Below are positions 1 through 8,056 of a DNA stretch of 13,637 nt, piece by piece. This DNA is from an uncultured Clostridium sp. (GTDB taxonomy: Bacteria > Bacillota > Clostridia > Lachnospirales > Lachnospiraceae), in contig USJW01000125.1 of assembly GCA_900555045.1 (NCBI GenBank), positions 1 through 13,637 of the forward strand, written 5' to 3'. Below the pieces are notes generated by a model, which saw only the letters and a list, made by a program, of their open reading frames with translations, ran no database searches and was not told the origin of the DNA. The translations under genes were made by a program, and so were the position numbers. Numbering within the stretch: the first letter of the stretch is position 1; every line of letters starts with the position of its first letter.

Positions 1-13
1 GCTCTTCCGATCT
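1..13. other. Illumina adapter remnant at contig edge
   Basis: The first 13 bases, GCTCTTCCGATCT, are identical to the 3' end shared by both Illumina TruSeq adapters. The match sits exactly at the edge of the window, where untrimmed adapter would be expected. Genomic sequence therefore probably begins near position 14. An exact 13-base match at the first base is very unlikely by chance. Confidence 0.9.
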
Positions 14-52
14 AACTCAAATCCTCCTTTTGATTCTAACATTCCCCTTCGC

Positions 53-69
53 TTCATATAAAATATGAA
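53..69. promoter_or_regulatory. 17-bp palindrome, candidate operator
   Basis: TTCATAT and ATATGAA form perfect 7-bp arms around a 3-base centre (AAA). The palindrome ends 17 bp upstream of the -35 box of the transporter promoter, a usual place for an activator. The half-site ATATGAA appears again at 112-118, overlapping the -10 box. The binding protein is unknown. The site is AT-rich, so chance cannot be excluded. Confidence 0.4.
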
Positions 70-86
70 TAATTTAAATTCCGCTA

Positions 87-115
87 TTGACATTCCTGTT
101 GTGCAATGTTAATAT
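87..115 (+). promoter_or_regulatory. Promoter of the transporter/TCS/rapZ operon
   Basis: A perfect -35 box, TTGACA (87-92), is followed after 17 bp by TAATAT (110-115). The bases TGT directly before it make an extended -10. Transcription should start near 122, leaving a leader of about 50 nt before the ATG at 173. This is the best sigma-A promoter in the window and probably drives everything to the end of rapZ. A perfect 7-bp inverted repeat (TTAATAT at 109-115, ATATTAA at 123-129) covers the -10 and start site. Confidence 0.8.
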
Positions 116-124
116 GAAGGAAAT

Positions 125-152
125 ATTAAGGTAACATTAAGATAACATTAAG
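125..152 (+). promoter_or_regulatory. Three direct repeats at 11-bp spacing, candidate PhoB/OmpR-type operator
   Basis: ATTAAG occurs at 125-130, 136-141 and 147-152, a regular period of 11 bp. The first two copies extend to ATTAAG(G/A)TAAC. Direct repeats spaced one helical turn apart are the typical binding site of OmpR/PhoB-family response regulators, and one such regulator is encoded in the same operon. The repeats lie just downstream of the predicted transcription start, so binding here would more naturally repress than activate. That the operon's own regulator binds here is inference. Confidence 0.55.
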
Positions 153-172
153 AAGGAAAAGGAGAGGAAATT

Positions 173-1396
173 ATGAGAAAACATTCAAGAGCGTTGGTGG
201 CACTGATTCTGGGTTCCAGCATGATTCTTGGCGCATGCGGCGGCGGAAAGCCCGCAGCGACGGAAGCACCCAAGGCAGCTGAGACGACGGCAGCCCCGGA
301 GACGAAAGCGGAGGAGCCGAAGGCTGAGGAGACAAAAGCCGAGGAGACCAAGGCTGAGGCGGCCGGCGGGGAGATGTCCCACGACGAGTTAGTGGAAGCC
401 GCCAAGAAGGAGGGCAAGCTGGTTGTCTACTCCACCACCTCCCGTATCTCCACCGCTGCCGAGAACTTTGAGAAGCTCTACGGGATCAAGGTTGAGACCG
501 CCAACTTAAAGGACGGCGAGCTGGTCGAGAAGATTTCCCTGGAAGTGGGCGGAGGCGTCAACGGCGCCGACATGGTGCTCTGCCAGGATGGCGCCAGAGT
601 CTACGGCGAGCTGATCACCCCCGGATATCTGGTAAACTACGTTCCCGAGTCCTTAAAGGACCAGATCCCGGCTGAGAACCAGAATCCGTTGGTATTCCAG
701 TTTGTGGATAAGGTGTTCATCTTCAACAGCGAGCAGTCCACGGACACCCCGATTACCAACATCTGGCAGCTCACCGAGCCGGAGTGGAAGGGCCGCGTAC
801 AGTTTAAGAACCCCAACCAGGAGGGTGTAAACTCCAACTTCCTGACCATGCTGACGAGCGACGAGTGGGCCGGCAAGATAGCGGACGCCTACAAGGAATA
901 TTACGGAAAAGACATTGAGCTGACCACGGACAATGCTGGCTACGAGTGGATGCAGGCATTCTTCAACAACACCGTTCTCGGCACCAGCGATTCCACCATC
1001 GCGGAGAACGTTGGAACCAAGGGACAGAAGGATCAGTTAATCGGCCTGTTCGTGCTCTCCAAGACCCGCTATGTTGAGACCAAGGATCTGGCTTTAACCG
1101 CCTGCACAGAGGTAGCTCCGTTTAGCGGCTTCTACTATCCGATTTACGCACAGCTCACCTCCAACGCACAGAACGTCAACGCGGCGAAGCTGTTTATCGA
1201 GTACCTGATGACCGCCGAGGGCTTTGAGCCCTGGTCCTCCGACGTCGGCTCCTACTCCGGTAACCTGCAGGTTCCCTGCAACCCGAAAGACCAGGATATG
1301 ACCTTCTGGGCTCCCAGACTGGTTCGTGAGGATCCGCAGTACGTGTACGAGAACCGCGCACAGGTAGAGGAGTTCGTCAACAACCTGATCAACTAA
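173..1396 (+). CDS. ABC transporter substrate-binding lipoprotein (FbpA/AfuA-like)
   Basis: This is the extracellular solute-binding component of the importer encoded by the next two genes. The 407-residue protein starts with a lipoprotein signal peptide whose lipobox is LGAC, with the lipidated Cys at residue 22. A low-complexity linker rich in Glu, Thr, Lys and Ala (about 26-66, with repeated ETKAEE-like units) acts as a spacer from the membrane. The folded domain begins near residue 69 and ends with a helix typical of the FbpA/AfuA family (NAAKLFIEYLMTAEG, 336-350). GGAGAGG at 161-167 sets the start. The family carries ferric iron, thiamine, putrescine, phosphonates or sugar phosphates. 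The adjacent Tyr pair that binds iron in FbpA is not seen in its usual place; the YY at 321-322 lies in a later strand. The substrate is therefore open. Confidence 0.9.
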   Translation: MRKHSRALVALILGSSMILGACGGGKPAATEAPKAAETTAAPETKAEEPKAEETKAEETKAEAAGGEMSHDELVEAAKKEGKLVVYSTTSRISTAAENFEKLYGIKVETANLKDGELVEKISLEVGGGVNGADMVLCQDGARVYGELITPGYLVNYVPESLKDQIPAENQNPLVFQFVDKVFIFNSEQSTDTPITNIWQLTEPEWKGRVQFKNPNQEGVNSNFLTMLTSDEWAGKIADAYKEYYGKDIELTTDNAGYEWMQAFFNNTVLGTSDSTIAENVGTKGQKDQLIGLFVLSKTRYVETKDLALTACTEVAPFSGFYYPIYAQLTSNAQNVNAAKLFIEYLMTAEGFEPWSSDVGSYSGNLQVPCNPKDQDMTFWAPRLVREDPQYVYENRAQVEEFVNNLIN

Positions 1397-1415
1397 TTCA
1401 AACAGTCAATCCAAC

Positions 1416-1499
1416 GCCGGCCGCCTCAAAAAGACGGCCGGCACTCAAATAACCGGCCTGTCAGCCCAGCTATCACGAAAAACCCGGCGGACAGGCCGG
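1416..1499 (+). other. Two intercistronic stem-loops between binding-protein and permease genes
   Basis: The first stem pairs GCCGGCCG (1416-1423) with CGGCCGGC (1435-1442) across an 11-base loop. The second pairs CCGGCCTGTC (1453-1462) with GACAGGCCGG (1490-1499) across 27 bases. Both are perfect and GC-rich, and neither is followed by a T-run, so they are not ordinary intrinsic terminators. In this position such structures commonly protect the upstream mRNA from 3' decay or reduce read-through, so the binding protein outnumbers the permease. The 170-bp gap holds no convincing gene. Confidence 0.65.
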
Positions 1500-1566
1500 A
1501 ACGCCTCGCACGGAAGCGTCCAGCATGAGTATGGCCGCCGAGTGCTCACGACAAGGGGGATCGATT

Positions 1567-3363
1567 ATGTCATGGCAGAACCGCTTTAAAGCATTCATCA
1601 AAGAGCCGCAGAACATTATTCTGATCGTGCTGTTTGTGTTGCTGTCCTTCCTGACCCTGCTGCCTCTGGTGTCCTTAATCCGGGATACGCTGATCGCGCA
1701 TCCGTCGGAGCTGATGAGCATCAAGGGCGCGAAAGCGGGGGATTTTACCTTATTCCACTGGTACAAAGTATTTTTCGACGGAAAGAACAGCAGAAACCTG
1801 TTCTACAGCCCGTTCTGGAACACCGTGAAGGTTTCCATCGGCAGCTGTATCATCGCAATCGGCCTGGGCGGCACCGTGGCCTGGCTCGTTGCCCGCTCCA
1901 ACATCCGTTTTAAATCCATCATCAGCACCATCTTCGTGTTCCCGTACATCATGCCGTCCTGGACGCTCGCTATGGCGTGGCTGAACTTCTTCCGCAACTC
2001 CTACATCGGCGGAAAGCCCGGCCTGTTCACCGCTCTCACCGGGATCGAGACGGCCAACTGGTTCGCCTACGGCCAGTTCCCCATCATCGTGGTGACGGGG
2101 CTGCACTACGCGCCCTTCGCCTACATTCTGATCGGCGGAATTTTACAGAATATGGATGCTAACCTGGAGGAGGCGGCCATGCTGCTGAACGCCAGCCGCA
2201 TGAAGATCATCCGCAAGGTGACGCTTCCCATCGTTATGCCCGCCATTTTCTCCGCGTTCCTTCTGACCTTCGCCAGCTCCATGAGCGCCTTCGCAGTGCC
2301 CGCATTCTTAGGCACGCCGGTGCGCTACTACGTGCTGACTACCCAGCTGTACCGCACCCTAAACGGCGTGAACCAGGGCTACGGCTACGTGCTGGCGGTG
2401 ATCATGCTGGCGGTGGGCTTGTTCGTCCTCGCCTTCAACCAATGGTTTGTGGGCAAGCGCAAGTCCTTCACGACGGTCACCGGAAAGAGCTCCCAGGTAT
2501 CCTTAGTGAACCTGCGCGGCGCGCGGACACCGATCTCCATCGGAATCCTGGTTATGCTGCTTTTGGTGGCAATCCTGCCGCTTCTCTCCTTCGCGGTGGA
2601 GTCCTTCACCATGGTGACCGGCAACTACAGCCCGTCCAACTTCACCACCGTGTTCTGGCTCGGTGAGGGCAGCACGGACATCGCCAACGGCGAGCCGGGA
2701 ATCCTGCGCAACAAGTACATTTATCTGGGCCTCTGGAACAGCATCAAGCTGTCCGTGTGCTGCGCGTTTGCAGCCGGAACCGCCGGCGTGCTCTGCGGCT
2801 ACGCGGTGGTCAAGCGCAGAGGAAGCCGCTTGTCGGGCGTGGTCAACAGCCTGGCGTTCTTCCCCTACCTTATGCCCTCCATGGCCTTCGGCGCCATTTA
2901 CCTGTCCATGTTCACCCAGAAGAACGGCTTTATCCCGCCGTTATACGGCACCTTCGCCCTGCTGGTTTTGATCGGCTCGGTGAAATACCTCCCCTTCGCA
3001 TCCAGAGCGGGCGTCAACGCCATGCTCCAGCTGAGCAACGAGATCGAGGAGGCGGCGGTCATCCAGGGAGTCAGCTGGTGGAAGCGCATGGTGAAGATCA
3101 TCTTCCCAATCCAGAAGACCAGCTTTTTGAGCGGCTATCTGCTGCCGTTCATCTCCTGTATGAGAGAGCTGTCCCTGTTCATACTGCTCGTCACACCGGC
3201 CAACCGGGTGCTGACCACACAGCTGTTCCAGTACAATGAGAAGGGCTGGAACCAGTATGCAAATGCAATCAACCTGCTGATCATCGTGGTGGTGCTGTTC
3301 TTCAATCTGGTGATCAACAAGCTGACGGGCGCTTCCATTGACAAGGGAATAGGAGGATCATAA
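1567..3363 (+). CDS. ABC transporter permease, fused two-domain (FbpB-like, iron/organophosphate type)
   Basis: This is the membrane channel of the importer. The 598-residue protein carries two BPD_transp_1 permease domains in tandem, the standard FbpB layout, so one chain supplies both halves. Each half has an EAA loop that contacts the ATPase: EEAAMLLNAS near residue 201 and EEAAVIQGVS near residue 494. About a dozen hydrophobic segments run through the protein, with an inter-domain stretch near 300-330. The reading frame extends upstream to an ATG at 1525, but that start has no ribosome binding site, whereas AAGGGGG lies about 8 bases before the ATG at 1567. The stop is 1 bp before the ATPase start. 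Substrate is set by the binding protein and is not certain. Confidence 0.92.
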   Translation: MSWQNRFKAFIKEPQNIILIVLFVLLSFLTLLPLVSLIRDTLIAHPSELMSIKGAKAGDFTLFHWYKVFFDGKNSRNLFYSPFWNTVKVSIGSCIIAIGLGGTVAWLVARSNIRFKSIISTIFVFPYIMPSWTLAMAWLNFFRNSYIGGKPGLFTALTGIETANWFAYGQFPIIVVTGLHYAPFAYILIGGILQNMDANLEEAAMLLNASRMKIIRKVTLPIVMPAIFSAFLLTFASSMSAFAVPAFLGTPVRYYVLTTQLYRTLNGVNQGYGYVLAVIMLAVGLFVLAFNQWFVGKRKSFTTVTGKSSQVSLVNLRGARTPISIGILVMLLLVAILPLLSFAVESFTMVTGNYSPSNFTTVFWLGEGSTDIANGEPGILRNKYIYLGLWNSIKLSVCCAFAAGTAGVLCGYAVVKRRGSRLSGVVNSLAFFPYLMPSMAFGAIYLSMFTQKNGFIPPLYGTFALLVLIGSVKYLPFASRAGVNAMLQLSNEIEEAAVIQGVSWWKRMVKIIFPIQKTSFLSGYLLPFISCMRELSLFILLVTPANRVLTTQLFQYNEKGWNQYANAINLLIIVVVLFFNLVINKLTGASIDKGIGGS

Positions 3364-3364
3364 C

Positions 3365-4489
<1,125 letters not shown>

Positions 4490-4513
4490 ATCCTGCCTGA
4501 GGGAGAGGATTGA

Positions 4514-5209
4514 ATGAAGAAGATACTGATTGTGGACGACGAACACGACATCGTGGAATGTCTGGATATGAACCTGAGAAAGAAGGGCTACGCCACCGCC
4601 TTCGCCTACGACGGGACGGAGGCGGTGCTGGCTGCGAGGAGAGAGCGGCCCGACTGCATTTTGCTGGACGTGATGCTGCCGAAGATCAGCGGCATCGAGG
4701 TGTGCCATCTGCTGAAGGCGGATGAGGCCACCGCCAACGTGCCGGTGATCATGCTGACGGCCAAGGGCGAGGAGGATGACAAGGTGACCGGCTTCGACGC
4801 CGGGGCCGACGACTACATCACCAAGCCCTTCGGCTGGCGGGAGCTGTTCGCGCGCATCGAGGTGGCCTTAAGGCGCAGCCAGCCGGCGGCCCAGCGAAGC
4901 GCGGACGAGAACGCGCTCTGCGTCAAGGACCTGGCGATCTACCCGGACAAACACGTGGTGGAGCAGGACGGACGGCGTGTGGACTTGACGCCCACGGAGT
5001 TCGGCATCTTAAAGGTTCTGGCGGAGCACCGGGGAAATATCGTCACGCGAAACGAGCTGAACGAGGCCCTGGGCTTTTCCAACAACGGCGGGGAGATCCG
5101 TTCCCTGGACGTCCACTTGAGAAATCTTCGAAAAAAGCTGGGCGATGACATCCAGGAATGCCGCTATATTGAGACCATTCGAAGGATCGGGTTCCGCATA
5201 AATGAGTAA
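4514..5209 (+). CDS. OmpR/PhoB-family response regulator transcription factor
   Basis: This is the DNA-binding output of a two-component system. The 231-residue protein has an intact receiver domain (1-120): acidic pair Asp8/Asp9, phosphoacceptor Asp52 in LLDVMLP, Thr82 and Lys104 in the KPF motif. A winged-helix effector domain follows (about 133-230), with LTPTEFGILKVL and a recognition-helix segment SLDVHLRNLRKKL (197-209). GGGAGAGG at 4501-4508 sets the start, 24 bp after the ATPase gene with no promoter seen between them. The order regulator then kinase, and the kinase type, resemble PhoP-PhoR/PhoB-PhoR. The 11-bp-period repeats at 125-152 are a plausible target. Confidence 0.95.
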   Translation: MKKILIVDDEHDIVECLDMNLRKKGYATAFAYDGTEAVLAARRERPDCILLDVMLPKISGIEVCHLLKADEATANVPVIMLTAKGEEDDKVTGFDAGADDYITKPFGWRELFARIEVALRRSQPAAQRSADENALCVKDLAIYPDKHVVEQDGRRVDLTPTEFGILKVLAEHRGNIVTRNELNEALGFSNNGGEIRSLDVHLRNLRKKLGDDIQECRYIETIRRIGFRINE

Positions 5210-6449
5210 AATTGATCGGATCATGACCATCGGCCTGGTGATCTTCTGGCTGATGGTTCTGGTCCTCATTCTGTTTTGCCTGCTGATCCGGGAGTATCTG
5301 TACTTCAAAAATTACATCTCGGAGTTAGAGAAGCGCAACCAGAAGCTGGAGGCAGAGCTGGCGGTCCGGGAGAAGCGGCTGACCGACATCCGCACCGCGG
5401 ACAATGAGCGTTTCAACTATTTCAACGCAGTCTTTGCCGCCATGAAGGACGGCATCGTGGTGTTCCAGGACAGCGGGGAGCTGGTCTTAGTAAACCGGGC
5501 CGCCAGAGGCTTTTTAAAGATCGACAAGCACATTTTTTTCAAGAGCGATAAGAGCTCCTACGGGGCCTTCTACGGGACCGTGTCCGACGTCTGCCGGGAG
5601 GCCTTTTTGGCGGGCGGGGACCGCCAGTTCGAATACCGGGAGGGGGACAAGGTCTACGACGTGTCCGCGCTGCTGATCCCGGACCGCTACCAGAAGGGCA
5701 CCTGCCTGGGCGTGATGGCGGTGGTGATCGATGTGACCGAGGCCCGCCGGCTCGAGGCCCGGCGCAAGGAGTTTGTCAGCAACGTGTCCCACGAGTTCCG
5801 CACGCCCATGACCCTGATCTCCGGCTACGCGGAGATGCTTCGGATGTGGGACGAGGTGACGCGCGAGGAGCGCACCAAGGCATTGGACGTGATCGAGCAG
5901 GAGACCAAGCGGCTCAAAAAGCTGGTCAGCGAGCTTCTCACCCTGTCCCGCTTAGACCGCCAGGAGGGGGAGCCAAGGGATCTTCCCTTCGTGGACGTGG
6001 AGGCGGTGATCGAGCAGATTCTCTGGAGCCTGGAGGACATGGCCAAGGGGAAAAAGGTGGAGTTAGTCAGCGATGTAGAGGTGGATTACCCCATCCTTCG
6101 GGCCAACGAGCAGTTCTTCTACCAGATGCTCTTAAACCTGATTGAGAACGGAATCAAGTACAACCGGGAGAACGGACTTGTAAAGGTTTGGGCCCGCAAC
6201 AGCGGGGATACCCTCTGGATCACGGTGGCGGACAGCGGGCTGGGAATCGATGAGAAGCACCAGGACCGGATTTTCGACCGCTTCTACCGGATCGACGAGG
6301 ACCGGAATTCCAAGCACGGAGGAAACGGCATCGGCCTCTCCATCGTCAGCAGCGTGGTGGAGCAGATGCACGGCCGGATTGAGGTGGAGAGCCGTCCGGG
6401 CGAGGGTTCAGAATTTAGGATCGAGCTGCCGCTATCCGGCAGATTATGA
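5202..6449 (+). CDS. PhoR-like sensor histidine kinase with PAS domain
   Basis: This is the partner kinase of the preceding regulator, whose gene it overlaps by 8 nt. The 415-residue protein has one transmembrane helix (about 8-29), a charged coiled coil (about 36-62), a PAS-like domain (about 75-180), the dimerisation/phosphoacceptor domain with His197 in SHEFRTP, and a HATPase_c domain. The kinase boxes are intact: N-box NLIENGIKYN (312-321), G1 DSGLGID (344-350), F-box IFDRFYRID and G2 GGNGIGLS (373-380). There is no second helix and no extracellular loop, so the signal must come through the PAS domain, the membrane or a partner. The importer encoded just upstream is an obvious candidate partner, by inference. 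Confidence 0.94.
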   Translation: MSKIDRIMTIGLVIFWLMVLVLILFCLLIREYLYFKNYISELEKRNQKLEAELAVREKRLTDIRTADNERFNYFNAVFAAMKDGIVVFQDSGELVLVNRAARGFLKIDKHIFFKSDKSSYGAFYGTVSDVCREAFLAGGDRQFEYREGDKVYDVSALLIPDRYQKGTCLGVMAVVIDVTEARRLEARRKEFVSNVSHEFRTPMTLISGYAEMLRMWDEVTREERTKALDVIEQETKRLKKLVSELLTLSRLDRQEGEPRDLPFVDVEAVIEQILWSLEDMAKGKKVELVSDVEVDYPILRANEQFFYQMLLNLIENGIKYNRENGLVKVWARNSGDTLWITVADSGLGIDEKHQDRIFDRFYRIDEDRNSKHGGNGIGLSIVSSVVEQMHGRIEVESRPGEGSEFRIELPLSGRL

Positions 6450-6459
6450 GGAGGAAAAC

Positions 6460-7350
6460 GTGAACGTATTGATTGTGACCGGCTTAAGCGGCGCGGGAAA
6501 GACCAGGGCGCTGCAAATTCTGGAGGACATGGGATATTACTGTATGGACAATATTTCCCCCAGAATCCTCCTGCAGGTGATTCACGGCGAGATGCAGGAG
6601 GAAGGGTTTGCCAAGCGTCTGGCCGTGACCATGGATATCCGAAGCTACGGGGTTCCGGACGGCTTTGACCAGATCGTGAGGGAATTGAAAATGAGCAGCG
6701 CCAGCGTGCGCGTGCTGTTTTTAGACTGTGCGGAGGAGATTCTCCTCAAGCGCTACAAGGAGACCAGGCGGCTTCACCCGCTGATGAGCGTGGACCGCAG
6801 CTTAAGCCTGCCGGAGGCCATCCACCGGGAGATCCGGCAGATGGAGATTTTGAAGGACAAGGCGGACTTCGTGGTGGACACCTCGGAGCTGTCCACATCC
6901 CGGCTGCGGGAGAAGCTGACGGACCTGTTCTCCGGGCCGGAGCTTGCCGGGATGCGCATCGAGTTCGTGGCCTTCGGGTACAAGTACGGGATTTTGGCGG
7001 ACGCGGATCTGGTGTTCGACGTGCGCTGCGTGACGAACCCCTACTATGTGAAGGGGCTCCGGGAGAAGACCGGCGAGGACAAAGAGGTGAGGGACTTCGT
7101 GATGGGCCACGAGGAGGCCAAGGAGCTGTTCGCGCGGATGGTGAGCTACCTGGAGTACGCGATTCCGCTGTACGAGAAGGAGGGCAAGGCCCAACTGGTG
7201 GTGGGCCTTGGGTGTACCGGCGGACAGCACCGGTCGGTGACGTTCGCGAGCCTTCTGCGGGACCACTTCGCAGAGAAGTACCCCAACGTCCGGCTTGGAA
7301 AGCGGGATATGGCCCAGAATAGGGCCGTGATCCTGGGGGAGTTGGCCTGA
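6460..7350 (+). CDS. rapZ: RNase adapter / nucleotide-binding protein RapZ (YvcJ family)
   Basis: RapZ proteins bind ATP/GTP through an N-terminal P-loop domain. In E. coli the C-terminal domain senses glucosamine-6-phosphate and guides RNase E to the GlmZ small RNA; in Bacillus YvcJ the role is less clear. The 296-residue product has Walker A GLSGAGKT (8-15), LFLDC (86-90), RYKETRRLHPL (98-108), FGYKYG (172-177), NPYYV (193-197) and the C-terminal signature GCTGGQHRSV (251-260). The frame is open upstream to 6250, but that part overlaps the kinase gene. The GTG at 6460, five bases after AGGAGG (6449-6454), starts the protein exactly where RapZ homology starts. In Firmicutes rapZ usually sits with whiA or murB; here it follows a kinase gene by 10 nt. 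Confidence 0.93.
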   Translation: MNVLIVTGLSGAGKTRALQILEDMGYYCMDNISPRILLQVIHGEMQEEGFAKRLAVTMDIRSYGVPDGFDQIVRELKMSSASVRVLFLDCAEEILLKRYKETRRLHPLMSVDRSLSLPEAIHREIRQMEILKDKADFVVDTSELSTSRLREKLTDLFSGPELAGMRIEFVAFGYKYGILADADLVFDVRCVTNPYYVKGLREKTGEDKEVRDFVMGHEEAKELFARMVSYLEYAIPLYEKEGKAQLVVGLGCTGGQHRSVTFASLLRDHFAEKYPNVRLGKRDMAQNRAVILGELA

Positions 7351-7362
7351 CGGCAATCTCAT

Positions 7363-7412
7363 AAAAAAACAGGGCGGCGGAGCTGACACTTAAGGGTGTC
7401 GGCTCCGCCGCC
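7363..7412 (-). terminator. Intrinsic terminator of the receiver gene, possibly bidirectional
   Basis: A 17-bp stem with one G-T pair (7373-7389 with 7396-7412) closes a 6-base loop. On the - strand it is followed by seven T (the A-run at 7363-7369), so it is a strong terminator for the receiver gene at 7443. On the + strand it lies 22 bp after the rapZ stop but lacks a T-run, so it may only partly stop or stabilise that transcript. Confidence 0.88.
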
Positions 7413-7442
7413 TGCCATCTATGTTACCGTGGGACAGCTGCG

Positions 7443-7811
7443 CTATTTGTTGGAGTCCATGATTTCCCGGACGGCCTTCAAAAGCAGCTTTTCACTCAGA
7501 GGATGGACCACAAAATGGGAATATCCCTTTTTGACCATCTGAAAAACATTTGCGTCGACATTGCTGTGGGGAGTGATAAAGAGCGTGATTTTTGTAAGGG
7601 GTCCGGAAAGGGTTTTATGGAGATTTGCCATCTGAGCGCAAGGGAGTTCCAGATCTGCGATGATCAGCTTCGGGTTTAAACGGTAAATCATCTGAAACGC
7701 CTCCGTGCTGTCGCCGGCGGTATAGATGTGTGCATAACCGGCTCGTTTTAAGATCAAAGCAACCTCGGTGGACAATTGCAAGTTGTCCGATATGATTAGT
7801 ATGTTACGCAT
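7443..7811 (-). CDS. Stand-alone CheY-like receiver protein, atypical
   Basis: This is a 122-residue protein made of a single receiver domain with no output domain. The phosphoacceptor Asp53 (in IIADLELP) and Thr80 are present, and one acidic residue, Asp9, remains of the usual acidic pair (Ser8 replaces the other). The nearly invariant Lys is replaced by His103 in HPL. Such changes often mean weak or altered phosphorylation, or a role as a phosphate sink or protein-binding module. The frame can begin at TTG 7817, but GGGGG lies 8 bases before the ATG at 7811 and too close to the TTG, so the ATG is chosen. It is transcribed toward rapZ from its own promoter and is not in an operon. Confidence 0.85.
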   Translation of the reverse strand: MRNILIISDNLQLSTEVALILKRAGYAHIYTAGDSTEAFQMIYRLNPKLIIADLELPCAQMANLHKTLSGPLTKITLFITPHSNVDANVFQMVKKGYSHFVVHPLSEKLLLKAVREIMDSNK

Positions 7812-7837
7812 GTCCAAATCCCCCTTTCTGTATCTAT

Positions 7838-7846
7838 ATTATAACA
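7838..7846 (-). promoter_or_regulatory. Extended -10 promoter of the receiver gene
   Basis: On the - strand the sequence TGTTATAAT gives a perfect TATAAT -10 (7843-7838) with the TGn extension. No good -35 hexamer is seen at 16-18 bp, which an extended -10 can tolerate. Transcription would start near 7831, giving a leader of about 20 nt before the ATG at 7811. Confidence 0.65.
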
Positions 7847-7965
7847 TTTTTCGGGAGAACGTGGAAGGGTTCAATGGATGTTTGATGCAAATCCGTAAAA
7901 TTTTCGGTGGAATTTTCGTGTAATATTCCGGGCTGTGATGTATGGCTACTTTTGCATATTTATAT

Positions 7966-7971
7966 TATAAT
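7966..7971 (+). promoter_or_regulatory. Probable -10 box for the dehydrogenase pair
   Basis: TATAAT at 7966-7971 lies in an AT-rich stretch about 90 bp upstream of the first dehydrogenase gene. The best -35 match at 17 bp (TGGCTA, 7943-7948) is poor. Transcription would start near 7978. The region 7812-8056 between the two divergent genes holds this promoter, the promoter of the receiver gene, and the leader; no gene is seen in it. Confidence 0.5.
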
Positions 7972-7978
7972 GGAAGGG

Positions 7979-8039
7979 CGTCTGCGGACTGACCGGCAGA
8001 CGAGAGGAAGTATCAGAAAACGCGCTCTGTCCGGGCGCG
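7979..8039 (+). other. Structured leader of the dehydrogenase transcript (two hairpins)
   Basis: CGTCTGC (7979-7985) pairs with GCAGACG (7996-8002), and CGCGC (8021-8025) with GCGCG (8035-8039). Both lie between the predicted start of transcription and the ribosome binding site GGAGG (8047-8051). No T-run follows and no known riboswitch class is recognised. The stems are perfect but short, so this is only a candidate regulatory leader. Confidence 0.35.
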
Positions 8040-8056
8040 ATGATTTGGAGGTTACC

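Noticed and set aside
6250..6459. Seventy-codon N-terminal extension of rapZ from an ATG at 6250
   Set aside because: It lies wholly inside the kinase gene in another frame and has no RapZ homology. The GTG at 6460 has an AGGAGG at ideal distance.
7907..8056. Longer start of the NadX-like protein from 7907
   Set aside because: The extension crosses the -10 box and leader hairpins and has no family similarity. GGAGG precedes the ATG at 8057.
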